The translations under genes and the position numbers were made by a program. A stretch of 39,415 nucleotides of DNA from the NCBI RefSeq assembly GCF_000485595.1, contig NW_014578296.1, positions 46,287 through 85,701 of the forward strand, in the 5' to 3' direction. The notes beneath the pieces were generated by a model, which worked only from the letters and a program-made list of their open reading frames with translations, did no database searches and was not told the origin of the DNA. Of the stretch, positions 1 through 11,400 are shown piece by piece. The stretch is from Priapulus caudatus. Its lineage: Eukaryota > Priapulida > Priapulimorpha > Priapulimorphida > Priapulidae. The first letter of the stretch is position 1, and every line of letters starts with the position of its first letter.

Positions 1-11
1 ATATATAGTAC

Positions 12-57
<46 letters not shown>
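1..57. repeat. TA dinucleotide microsatellite
   Basis: Almost pure alternating TA from about base 13 to 56, then a short A run. It directly borders the possible retroelement end at 60-420. Confidence 0.9.
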
Positions 58-59
<2 letters not shown>

Positions 60-60
<1 letters not shown>

Positions 61-420
61 CAAAGTCAAGGTATAGAATAAGGGTGGTTAAAGTGCAATT
101 GACAAGCTTTCGAGATTACATCTCTTCATCAGGTCAGCAGACCTGTCGAAAGTTCGGCGGGGAATACGTTCGGAGTGATGGCCAAAGAATGGATAATCGT
201 GTCATACGTTTTAGTCTGTATCTCCGGATTGCTGGTGTATACGAGGAAACGATCGATTTCGCACGATGCTAGGCGAATGTACTGCATACGATTTGTGCTC
301 AAGTTGGATGAGTTACGCATAGTAAATCGTAGGAATTATATAAGGCTAGTAAATGACGAATCTCCCTTGTTTATTGAAGTCACACTCCTTCCCTATTATC
401 TACTCCTGATATAATAATAT
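60..420 (-). other. possible retroelement end with hammerhead-like core
   Basis: No gene is recognised here. On the minus strand, CTGATGA (132-126) is followed by a short hairpin (GAGAT, GTA loop, ATCTC) and then GAAA (111-108). The order matches the conserved core of a hammerhead ribozyme. A phrase of this kind next to a simple TA tract is reminiscent of the ends of Penelope-like and other retroelements. The fit is imperfect: one extra A sits between CTGATGA and the stem, and helix III is poor. The small ORFs across the region have no coding character. Confidence 0.25.
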
Positions 421-879
421 ATGATCATGATGGATAATTGCCTAAATAAATAAATAAAAAAAATTAAAAAATTAAAAATAGAGCTAAGCTTAGTTTAGCC
501 TTAGCCTTATATTAGGCATACAGAGTGAAGGACTGCACAGGTAGAGCTAGAATATGAATAGGGTTTGAGGCATGGTGGTGCAGTATGATAACGATTGTGC
601 ACGAGCAGGGTCCTGAAGCAAGAGCCAAACTCGTGCTTCTGTTGTAGTAACTATGCAAGGTTCATCACTAATGTGAAATTGTGTACATCTTTCAGCGTGC
701 GTCAACCTAGAGGAGAAAAAGTGCATGTCTATCCATATGCTACCTAAAGTAATAATGTAACAAGAGCAACTGAAAAAACAATAATCATACAAAGCCATAT
801 TACTTTGTTAGGACACATACACCCATACATATAATATACATTACATATATATAAGTAATAACCTAAACAAATCATCAAG
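421..879 (+). promoter_or_regulatory. upstream and presumed 5' UTR region of DRC2
   Basis: AT-rich sequence before the DRC2 start codon. It includes an A/T-rich stretch at about 440-480 and TA-rich bases at 830-860. No clear TATA box, initiator or upstream splice acceptor could be assigned, so the transcription start is unknown. Confidence 0.3.
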
Positions 880-3800
880 ATGCCACCAAAACGGCGAGGT
901 AGTATGTCGGAGGAGGAGAGAATTATCTACATCGAACAAAAAAGGCAAGCAGAGGAGAGTTTAATGAAAAAGAAAGAGGAAATGCTAGCCCAGTACCTCA
1001 AGGTATTTCCTCACACACTTGTTATTAGCTTCCTATATCAGGGGCGTGTACAGGGGGGGGGTCCAGGGGGTTTGAACCCCCCCTGCTCGCGCAGAAAACG
1101 CATCTAAGGGGGTCTAATTTCAAATTTTTTCGCAGACCCCCCCTTCGCGTGCTTGCAAGTTTGGGTTACGGTTAGACCCCCCCTGGTACAAATCCTGTAC
1201 ACGCCCAAGGTATGGCCCTTGGTATATATATACCAAGTCATTGTTATAGGAAGGCCTATATCAATGTTATCCCTCCATATAACGTGAAAATGATGAATAT
1301 GCGTGTTTTTTTGCAAATAGGAAAAATTATCCAGGGAAGAGGCAAGCTGCAAGTTCAATTTGGATAAGTTATGCAGTCGATGGCGTCAGCTAATGAGAGA
1401 ATCAAAGAGCAGAGAATTAAAGCAAGACATAGAAATTCTCAGCCAAACGTTTGAAAGGGTTGTTGATAGGAAGGACAGTGTGATAAAGGTATAAATAAAA
1501 CAGTAACTATTTATAGACATATGGGGCTTTTCCATGGAATTCGAGAAAATGTGTTTGTGCCTCTGCTGGGAGCAGTATTACGATCAGTGCAAATTTACTT
1601 TTTATAACAATATATAGTAAATGCAGTCAGTGTTATGGTTCTCAACCCCATTTATATTACTGGGACCAATTTTTCATCCATGTTGTCATTAATAGGCATT
1701 AGTACAAGATCTGGAAGAATCAGAAGAACAGCACTGCATGGCCTTGAGAACTCATCTTTGCAGTCTGGACAAACTTATAGGTAAGTGTATTTACTGTATA
1801 ACATGGTTATGTAAAACGAACCTTTGTTTAATTAAATATTATAGGAGTTTATTTATGTCTTTGGGATGTTTGTGTGATTTCACATTTGATAGAGATGACC
1901 AATATATAAATTATAGCTATAGGCTTGGTAATGCTTTCTTGTAAAATTATTGGTTTCAATAAAACCCCCACTAAAATTGTGAAAAGATGCATTAACGAAT
2001 TATTGTTCGAAATGTAGATTCGTACCTCAGACAGCTACAATAATTGTTTCCAGCTTTATTTGCCTAACTAATGATACTCTACTATAATTTACTTTCATGA
2101 ACGTCGTTTGAATATTTGCTCGTTTCGGAATGTGAGATCGTAAATCAGGAATTTCTGTTGCACCAGCATTGCATGAAGAAAGAATGCAGTCTCAGGAAGA
2201 GAATATGAACAGCTCTCAGGCAGGCGTTGTGCAAGAGTTTGACACTGAACGGACAGCAATGATAGCCGAGCATCAAAAAGAGACCAGCGAACTCTTAGAT
2301 ATCATGTTTGCGATGGAGCAACGGTATTTAGAGCAGGAGAATGAATCAAAGACAGAGTTTCAGAGTATGCGGGATGAGATTAAGAACAAGGTAAAAAGAA
2401 TTATGTCAATAGGATCACAATATAGTTACATTTTGAGCACGTAGAAATTTTGAAAACAGCTTTTGCATTTGCAACAAACATCCTTCTTGAAACGAAATCT
2501 TCAAACTAAACTGACACTGTGGGTGATCGAAGCTGGGTGTATCCCTGGCTCAGACAGTTAGATTGGATAAACCTTTGGGTTACAGAACCTGGAAGAGAAG
2601 CATGCATTGAGAATGCAGCTGGAGACGACGATTGAAGACCTGTGGACGCAGTTTCAATTAGCGCTGAAGGGCTACAATGAGGCGACGGAGGAGCGCAAGC
2701 GTGCTTTCGAGGACCTAAAGAACAAGGACGAGAAGAGTTCCCGCGAGATCGACTCTCAGATGCGACGGATACAGCGACTGTCGGTCTGTCCACCCTGTTG
2801 TTACTAACCGCTCGCGCTACAGTACTTACTCCTTCTTCAGCTCGTGATTAATATATGCATCCACTCCATGTGCTGCCCTGTGGTGATAAAAGCTCGAGGA
2901 AGTGATTAAATGTACAGTTCGTTTACGCATCAGTGATGAAAGTGGTCGAGTGTTGAGTCAGCGATGTGAATTATTAGTGGTGTGGGTGACGTGTTTCCGG
3001 CCGTTCTTATAGATTATAGATCTTCTAGCACGTTTTTACTTGTATCAAAATTGTAGTTGTTAAACACGTACTGTTTTGTGTGCATAATAGGTAATTATCT
3101 AACTCTAATAGGAACAAATTAGTCAGCTGAAGTCAAAGATGGCTCAAGGTGCAAAGGAGAGCGAGGATACAAACACAGATCTGCGAGAGGTATTTATCCC
3201 TCTTTTTATGATACACTTTCTCGCAAGTGAATATTAATATGAATGTAGGTAGTATACCTTGCTTGTTCTTATCACTAAGTAGTATTAACAGCTGTATCAC
3301 ATGTGAGGTTCAAGAAACGTAACCCTGAACGATATTTGACATTCAGTGTATGGTGGTGTATTCCGTGCCCAATCACTTATTCATCAAAATTGATTTGTTT
3401 TCATCCAGTTATGCAAATGCAAGGCCAAAGTGAGTCGCGTGATTTGGTTGCATAGCAACATGGCGTGTCACGTGTTTATATGCCTTAATTAAATTGCTGC
3501 ATTATTAATTGGCAATAATTGCACGTGCATGGAGTTGCGATTTCACTGCATAGCATTTGTTTTCTCTATGAATTCTCGTCGTTCCTAGTAGCGCGTTTGT
3601 TTCGGTCTTCTAATGAAGATAAAAATTATGTAAAATAGGGTGCTATGAAAGATTGACCGCGTAAAAACTATAGTTTCAAGATGGAAGATAATATGAGCGT
3701 GGGAGCTCACAAACACAAATGCGAACCAGGAAGTTCACTCGCACACACTTACGCAGAAAACTTGCATTCCATTATTCTCTTTACTTTTTTCTTCTTACTT

Positions 3801-6381
3801 GTCAGGAGAGAGAAGCCATGCTGGCTCACTTTCAGGAGCTAAAGGGGCAGATGAACAAACACAGGGAGAAGGAGCGAGGCAAACTGACAAAGTTAACACT
3901 GGAGAGCAATGCTGTCATTGCAGATCTGAGTCGCATTGCAGAACTGGTACCTGCTGCTACTTGTCTCAAACTAGTAAATAATACCGTCTCAGAGTTGATA
4001 TCAGGGCTATCAAGGTCCAGTCTTGATTTTTGGCTTATCGAAAAAGCGTGCACGCACAGTTTGCAAATTGACACTGTAGTGTGTCTGTCCTTACATCCAT
4101 TACAGATCTAAACGACTTCACCAACAGTATTTATATTTGGCATCTAGTTGGGGGGGGGGGAGGACAGTGTCTGTTAGAAGGATGATGTTTAGTTCCAGCT
4201 TCCCTCACAGTCACTGTATTTGTAAACATTTAAATTCGATGCGTTTCTCGGCAGTGTCCGTGCTTTAACATACTCTTTTTAAACAACCACCTCCACAAAT
4301 CGCCGTGCATTCGCGCGCATGCTTGCACGTTTTCCTGAGTGCTGTTGCACGCTACGGTTCTCCCCAGGGTGAGCGCATCCTTCGCGTGGCCGAAATCTGC
4401 AGGAAGCTGGAGACGGAGCAGGAGAAGGTGCTGCCATGCTACGGCTCCTCCCTGACGGACGAGGAGACGGCTGAGGTGATCGACACTACTGGTGCACCAG
4501 CCACGCAGCCACTGGCCGAGGTACCCATGTTAGAGAAAGTGCAGACGAGCGGCTGATCGCATTCATGCCTCGCGCTTTTCTAAGATGGATACCGTTCACA
4601 CGCGGGACGCCAATAGCGCCGCCCGGTCACCACAGATCACGATGATTTGGCCAGGGGCTTCATCACCACGGAATGCGTCAACCACTGATGCAGGAATGCA
4701 TTATACACTGATGCAGGAATGCGTTTAACACTGATGCAGGAATGCGTTTAACACTGATGCAGGAATGCGTTTAACACTGATGCAGGAATGCGTTTAACAC
4801 TGATGCAGGAATGGGTGCCGGGACACGTTAGACACACAATGATTTCGTTAACCATTCATTTGAGTAAATTTATTTATTGTCCACAAATGGTTTTGCGACA
4901 ATCTTTGATGACGTTTATTTATTGAATGGGTGCCGTCACTGATTATGAGTAACTATTACTTTGGCCACGATTTGCATGTGCATCTGAACGGCAATGGCTC
5001 GTGTCCTCGTGACATATTGCACGAGAAATAATGTTCGTTCACCAGTAGGCTTTCACGTGCAATGCATCAGCTAAAAATTACCGATCACCACGTGGCAATG
5101 ACAAAACTCACCAAGTCATGATGATCAATCAGATTTTTGTCATGCACGTTCCAGGGTTCTTATGGGTTCTGAAAAATCTATGAATTTCTTGAATTTTAAA
5201 ATTGAAGAAAGCCTTGAAAGTTCTGAAAATTAGGCTATATGGTTAGTGGAAAGTCCATCTTGAAGGAACGAGATGCATTAAGAGTTGTTGTCAAACGTAC
5301 GCAACTGGTTAGTTCGTTAGTGTTTAGTGGTTGGCGGTTTAATTTGATGTCAACATGGTCAAGTTGGGCTTAAATCTCAGGGTCCAGAAAAACGGTGCTT
5401 AAAAGTTACGGTGAAATGTTTTATTCGGAGTGTACGAACCCGTATTAATCATGTTGCGTTACGAGAAGCAGAGTGCAGCAGCAGCAGTGTAGCTCTCTGC
5501 TAACCTCGCTGCTGCTGCTGCCTGCACATGCGCGCGTGTTACAGCTGATGCACGACTACACGTCACTGGAGAACTTCTGGAAGCGCTACAACAAGGTGTT
5601 GCTGGACAAGCTGGTGCTGGAGAAGGAGCGAGCGATGCTGGCCCGTGACAACGAGCAGCTCCGCCTGGTGCTCAAACAGTACCTCGACGGAATCTCGGTC
5701 AATGACGAGATTCTCGCCAATCCCAACCCGCTGTTTGTCGTCAACAACAAGACCAACTACCAGTGAGGGAACCTGACACTCGAGATTCTTATATACGTGG
5801 TCATATGTGAATGTGTGCATGCGTGTGCGTGCATGTGCGTGTCCGTGCGTGTTTGTGCGTATGCTTGAGTGTGCGTGCGTGCGTGCGTGTGCGTATGCTT
5901 GAGTGTGCGTGCATGTGGGTGCGTGCGTGCGTGCATGGGTGCATGTGGGTCCGTACGTGGGTGCGCATGCGTGCGTGTCAGCATGCGTGTTGGTATTCGT
6001 CTTGGTGTTACTGTGTTCGTGTGCGTTTCGTTAAATGCGTGTGGCTGTGTCTTCTGTGCTTAGGATAAATTTTTAATACTACACATGGTTCACAGGTATG
6101 CATACGAACACTACAGTTGTAGGCATGCATGCATAAAATTATACATGTATTAATAGAATGTTGTTAGATTTTTACCTCACACGTAAACCTATCGTGCTGA
6201 TGTGGCAAGCCAGGATGCAATGATGGTCGGTGGCAAGCCGTCATCCTTCTTCAACGATGTTTTTACCCTTTGTTTGCGATGCTGCTGCAGGCTGGCTGTG
6301 CCGGTGACCGATCCACGCGTCAGGAAGCCCGGAGCAACGGTCGTGGAGGCAGCACACGTCGTCCGACGGCAGGTGCTGTAA
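880..6381 (+). CDS. DRC2: dynein regulatory complex subunit 2 (CCDC65), 10 exons
   Basis: Coding exons: 880-1002, 1321-1488, 1696-1780, 2167-2390, 2586-2783, 3112-3189, 3806-3946, 4368-4520, 5545-5762, 6291-6381 (TAA at 6379-6381). Together they give 1479 nt, 492 aa plus stop, close to the remembered ~484 aa of human CCDC65. Every junction is GT-AG and in phase; the exon 5 donor (GTCTGT) is weak. Recognisable blocks include [20 protein letters not shown] and [20 protein letters not shown] near the C-terminus lies in the short last exon, reached through a donor at 5763 that turns an apparent TGA into intron. The protein is nearly all charged coiled coil: the NYD-SP28 family region first, then the associated C-terminal region around [10 protein letters not shown] and [13 protein letters not shown]2 pairs with DRC1 in the base plate of the nexin-dynein regulatory complex of motile cilia. 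The start at 880 matches the family N-terminus. A variant poly(A) signal CATAAA lies at 6625. Confidence 0.95.
1039..1209. mobile_element. 171-bp foldback/MITE-like element in DRC2 intron 1
   Basis: The left end CAGGGGCGTGTACAGG and the inverted right end (CTTGGGCGTGTACAGG on the opposite strand) match at 14 of 16 positions. The inside has long G runs facing C runs (G9 at about 1052-1060), so the whole unit can fold. There is no coding capacity. The ends start with CAGGG as in many hAT elements, but no target duplication is clear. It fills about half of the 318-bp intron. Confidence 0.6.
1781..2166 (+). other. DRC2 introns 3, 5, 6 and 7: no embedded feature
   Basis: Intron 3 (1781-2166), intron 5 (2784-3111), intron 6 (3190-3805) and intron 7 (3947-4367) were read on both strands. 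They show ordinary AT-rich intron sequence, with only a G10 run near 4150 in intron 7. Confidence 0.6.
4683..4820. repeat. 23-bp tandem repeat, about 6 copies
   Basis: CACTGATGCAGGAATGCG-type units start at 4683, 4706, 4729, 4752, 4775 and 4798, an exact 23-bp period. The middle copies are identical, which suggests recent expansion. The array lies in DRC2 intron 8 (4521-5544); the rest of that intron shows nothing. Confidence 0.9.
5803..6050. repeat. GT/GCGT-rich low-complexity tract
   Basis: Degenerate repeats of GTGCGTGCGTG type in DRC2 intron 9. The short Cys/Val/Arg ORFs on one strand and His/Thr ORFs on the other are by-products of the repeat. Confidence 0.8.
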
Positions 6382-7462
6382 GGACGGCATCAGCGCAGAG
6401 ATGCTCGCACGCATCCGGCCGCGGCTCCTTCTCCGCATCATCACCGGTGCACGCACCGTGGGGCGGCAATCTCTTCGACAATGGATTAACATCAACTATT
6501 GTGTGAACAGGTGTTCAACGTGCAAACTATGACAGAACCACGTGCGCTGTAAAAAGCAGGAGAGTTACGAGGCTGCGTGCCACAAAATTTGTGTAATTTA
6601 CAATTTAAATTTAATTATGCTCCACATAAAGCCGTAAAGCTGTGTCTGTGCGTTCTTGCGCACTAAAACAGCCAGTGTTCCAAGATTGTAAATGCACATC
6701 TCTACCTGTTACAGATGTGGCACAGCACTGCGTATGTTGTAGCATTCATTGTTGCATTGATTTCCCATAGGGCTCCTTCACACACCAATGTTCACGTATT
6801 TTCATCAGGAAAATTTGTAGTTTGAAGTAAAGTAGAAGAATTGCACAAGTGCCAAGATATCAATGTATCATTTCTTATGAATCAGTCGAAAAAATATAAT
6901 ACGTACCAAAAAATTGCTGAATAATTGATTTTATTTCCACTATTTTCGTAATGTAGGATATATGTCACGTATAACGTGTATTATAGTAATCTTGCATTCA
7001 CTTATAAACATAATTATAGCCACGGACTTCTTACGTGCTCAACACTTCCTTCCATCCTATTATTATTTTCAGTTTTTAAAGAAACATCTTTATACTGATC
7101 TTCTTGGTTAGTGAAATATCAACTCTCTCCTATTAACCTTTAACAACAAGGCTATCTTGGAGATGTAGTACAATATGCACAGTATTAAAATCCAATAGCA
7201 CATCACCAACCATATGTTGTACCCCTCGTGTGTTCAAACATGTTCAAGAAATGAAAATTTGTGATTGCATTACAGCCACTTTTGCGTGTTTATGACAGTT
7301 TCACGATGCCACAAGCGGCGCGCAGTCGTAGGCCATGACACCTCGAATATAACAAGCAACTCCATCATTGAACCCGGACCAACACCTAACCAATGGGAAT
7401 CCATCGCAGTCGACTTGTAAATCGTCTTGCTTTCACCAAGAAGCACTGGCTGCTCTAATACA
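6382..7462 (+). other. DRC2 3' flank and intergenic DNA
   Basis: AT-rich sequence after the DRC2 stop. The closest poly(A)-like hexamer is CATAAA at 6625-6630. Nothing else is recognised up to the hAT-like element. Confidence 0.5.
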
Positions 7463-8234
7463 CAGGGATGGGAATGACAATTTGTGTTTTCAGCTGAAAA
7501 TGGTCACTACAGTAGATATTTTATCATATTGAACAACTTTAGCGGCTTGTCCTGCTGCCAAGGCAAGTCTGTGAGCCCCACAGTGATCAGACATCAGGAA
7601 AAGAAACGCTTTATTTGCTACGCCAAAGGTTGCCCAAAAATCCTCCCTTGCATGCACGATAATGTTCCTAACACCCTAGGAGCTAGGGCGCGATCGTGCG
7701 ACATTAATTTTTTTATCGTTTTCAAGGGTTACCGAAAAAGGCAGCTCGCGACACCACCTTTTATGGTTATGTATATATGTATTATAAACAGAACTTCGTT
7801 GGCGAGAAGTGAAACAGTTCGTACCTAAGTTTCCTACCACGTGAAACAGTCGCAGAGCCTGGGCCGGCTACTTCATAAAACGAGCCTCAAGGCCACGCGT
7901 GACGCAGCGGCTTTTGATGTACACGATCGATCGATCGCGTACTATATACGGCCTGCGTAGCACGCGCGGCACACATACACACACACTTGCAGCGTCAAAT
8001 AAACGCACACACTGGCCAACGTCTGACAATCTCGAACAGTGAACTAAGCCGTGTCTATATTGTAAAGCGAACTATATTACAATGTTATTAAATGAAGGTA
8101 CTGTTGGACTGTAAAATGAAAATTTGTACATTCTAACCCCCCATAAAATGTTCTCTCAATGGATTTAGACGTTTCACAAAATCGACCCTGGGACTGTAAA
8201 ATCCGCGGATTTCCGCGGAAGATTCTCATCCCTG
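7463..8234. mobile_element. 772-bp non-autonomous hAT-like element, 6-bp TSD
   Basis: The element starts CAGGGATGGGAAT and ends with the inverted complement (ATTCTCATCCCTG), a terminal pair typical of hAT elements. It is flanked on both sides by AATACA (7457-7462 and 8235-8240), a 6-bp target site duplication. It has no transposase ORF. The right end carries a palindromic TCCGCGGA segment. A segment at 7803-7872 is similar to 29789-29832. The insertion begins 217 bp past the COPB1 stop, so COPB1 transcripts may end inside it. Confidence 0.8.
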
Positions 8235-8451
8235 AATACAGCATGCAGCACACAAATATATACACACGCACACGTTGACTGACCCCCTGGAAACACGGTG
8301 AATGTTTACGGCCACTAGCAATCGCGTTGGGAACGTCATTGACCGCAATGCTGCTTTGGCGGTTATTTCGTCAGAGTCGAGAGATGTTGCGACTGTGTGA
8401 GCACAATACCAACTGTTCAATCAGTTTCTTACTGTCACTAGATGCCACTTG

Positions 8452-11400
8452 TTAAGCTCCAGCTTCTGCCTTGGATTTCTTCTGCGTAAGATTGATTTTG
8501 TCGCCGAGGCTCAGTGCCATTCCCTGCACAGACAGAGAGAGAGAAGAGGGTTAACAGTAGCTACAGAACACTGGGTGCCAGCCAGTATAGACTGCCAACA
8601 GCAGCGATTTCTCACATGTCATCATCCCTGTACAGTATGCATGTTTCTTTTTAGAAGCAGACACTAAACCGACTCTAAGGTGTGCTCCATGAGCTGTAGT
8701 TTCTAACTGAACAACAACATATGGGATGGCGTAAGGTGAGTCGCGGCTGCGGTGACTCATGCCATGTGATCGAGGCATTTTCTGTGGACCAATAGTCACC
8801 ACACACATGGTGGCGAGTAGAGTAGCACGCCCACCCTAACGATCACACTCACGATAACAAAAATTGCTTTGTGACAGAATCTTAACAAATGCACCAGCCT
8901 CGATCATTGCCACCGCCTCTAAACCGCATTGCAATCTGACGTCACACCGTTTCTCGTGCATTTCACTCTGCTAGAATCAACGCGCGCAAAGGCTGGGAAG
9001 TGTCGTCCGTCTTACCTGGCTCTTGGCTCTAATGCGAATGTGACCGGTGACCGTAGCGTCTGCATTGCTGGAGTCCTTCTCAATGCTCAGGTTTGCCAGC
9101 GCGTCTTCTCCGAAGATGGAGCGAGCGTACAGGTTGGCTGCCATGAAGCCACACTCACCAGACAGGGCCTGCCCAAGCAGTGCAGACACAGCGTGAGCAA
9201 TAAAGTAATGGAAATGCACAAGTGTGCACCCCAGTCCATGATAGCGTGTGACTGCAATTACCCAGATTGAAAATGTACACTTGCTACCAATTAAAACGTA
9301 ATTACAATGCAAAAGTGCCTGCCCAGTCCATGATAGTGTGTAGCTGCAATTAGCTAGATTGAAAATGTACACTTGCTACCAATTAAAACGTAATTACAAT
9401 GCAAAAGTGCCCGCCCAGTCCATGATAGTGTGTAGCTGCAATTAGCTAGATTGAAAATTAACTTTTGCTACCAATCGCCCGCTGCAGCAAATGTATTACG
9501 TTCGCTGGGCATTACACTTAATCAAGATGACGGCATGCCTGCGTCAAATCTGGATCTTTGCCTGCTGTGCTGCCAAGGTGACTGTACTCACCTTCTCTGG
9601 AGTGAGGCACTTCATGTTGGTCGACTTGATGAGATGTGCCAGAAACTCACGCAGGTTCTTAATGTTAGTATTGACAGACACCTGTAATGACAACACACAT
9701 GGGTTTTGCACGGAAAATTTTGCCAATATTTAATCTACTACCAAGTATGATTCACATAAAGTTTGTTTTAAAACTGGGTTTGATAAGTATCTTAACATAA
9801 TTCCAGTTGATATACATGCAGGATGTAACTTCAATGACCGTGTTATTATGTGGCGTGCCTCATATATATTTCAACATGTAACTCAACACTGTACATTCAG
9901 ATTGTGAACAGCAGTATGTTTGTTCTAATCATCGGCACACGGCGGGAACATCAACGTTCCAATAGAACGTTCCAATAGTCTGAGAAGGCGAAAATCGTGT
10001 TGGAACCATCAATGCTAGCTACAGCATAGCTATGCAAACAGAAAAACGCGGTACTTTTATATTTTTGTCCTTTGTGGTTCAATTTGAAGAGCATAAGGCT
10101 TCTGCAACTGTGATGCTTTGTAACGAGGAATGATGATATAAATTCAAACTTGTTGTAGTAACCGGAATAAACTTTAATAACTTGCACAGTGTAGACCCAT
10201 CGCACAAAGAGACAAAGAACGCGCACACGCAGATACGCGTGTGTGCCTCCTTCCGCGGCCAGACCCAGAATCCTCTCGACTCCTACATCCCTGTCCTATA
10301 TATTCCCCCCAACTCTTACATCCTGCACGCACATGTACTGGTTCCCCAGACCACTTCCTACCTCCCATTTCACAATGACCCTAGAAACGGCAGACCTAAA
10401 ACACGTTTACTATTCTCCCTATAACATCAATCTAGCCGCACAAGATGCGCGACGCTCTGTCTAGCTAGACTATGACTAAAACAACTACTAGTCTAGCTCC
10501 ACTGACTAATTCATGTAACACGTGCAAAACACATGTTACAGCTTTGGGTTCCATAACAAGCTTTGCTCAGTAAAGCTAGATGCTTTTATGTGGGCAAGGT
10601 TGTTATGCTTAGGAAAACTGCCTTGAGGAAAACCCCTTTGCCTTCTAGTTGCAGTTTAAAACTGGCAAATCTTCTATAGTTGGAAACAATGTGGCCAAAA
10701 CCATTTAAATCATTCACCACACTTATACACGAATTACGATCACTCTGTACATCACTTCACACCTTGTTCTCCCACTCGAACTCAGCCCACATCTGGCGGA
10801 ACTCTGAATCGGTGCACGTGGCCGGTATGATGTAGTCCATGATGTCGATGTGAATGTCATTGAGGACTACCACATTCCGATCGCTGCCCGACCCAGTTAC
10901 ATCATACACTGTAACAGACACGGCACATGTACTCGACACAAAAAACATATCGTGAGAGAGGCAATGACAACAGAGTAAGTGGAGAGTCAGAAAGGGTGGT
11001 AATAGACCATTCTTATTTATTATTCATGACCTGGGGTCATCGCACGAAAACGAGGCTAAGCTAGGCAATTTTGTAAACAATGGCTGCTCAGGCAGGCACG
11101 CACAGAAGGGGTACACGTACGTACACGCGGGTACACGCAGATACACGCACGTACATGCGGGTACACGGAGATATACGCACGTACACGCGGGTACACGCAC
11201 GTACACGCAGGTACACGCGGGTACACGGAGATACACGCACGTACACGCGGGTACACGCACGTGCACGCACGTGCCGCAGGTACACGCACGTACACGCGGG
11301 TACACGGAGATACACGCACGTACACGCGGGTACACGCACGTACATGCAGATACACGCACGTACACGCACATACACGCAGATACACGCACGTACACGCGGG

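Noticed and set aside
5763-5766. DRC2 stop codon at 5764-5766
   Set aside because: The TGA lies within a GTGAGG donor. Splicing to 6291 restores the conserved C-terminus ending at TAA 6379-6381.
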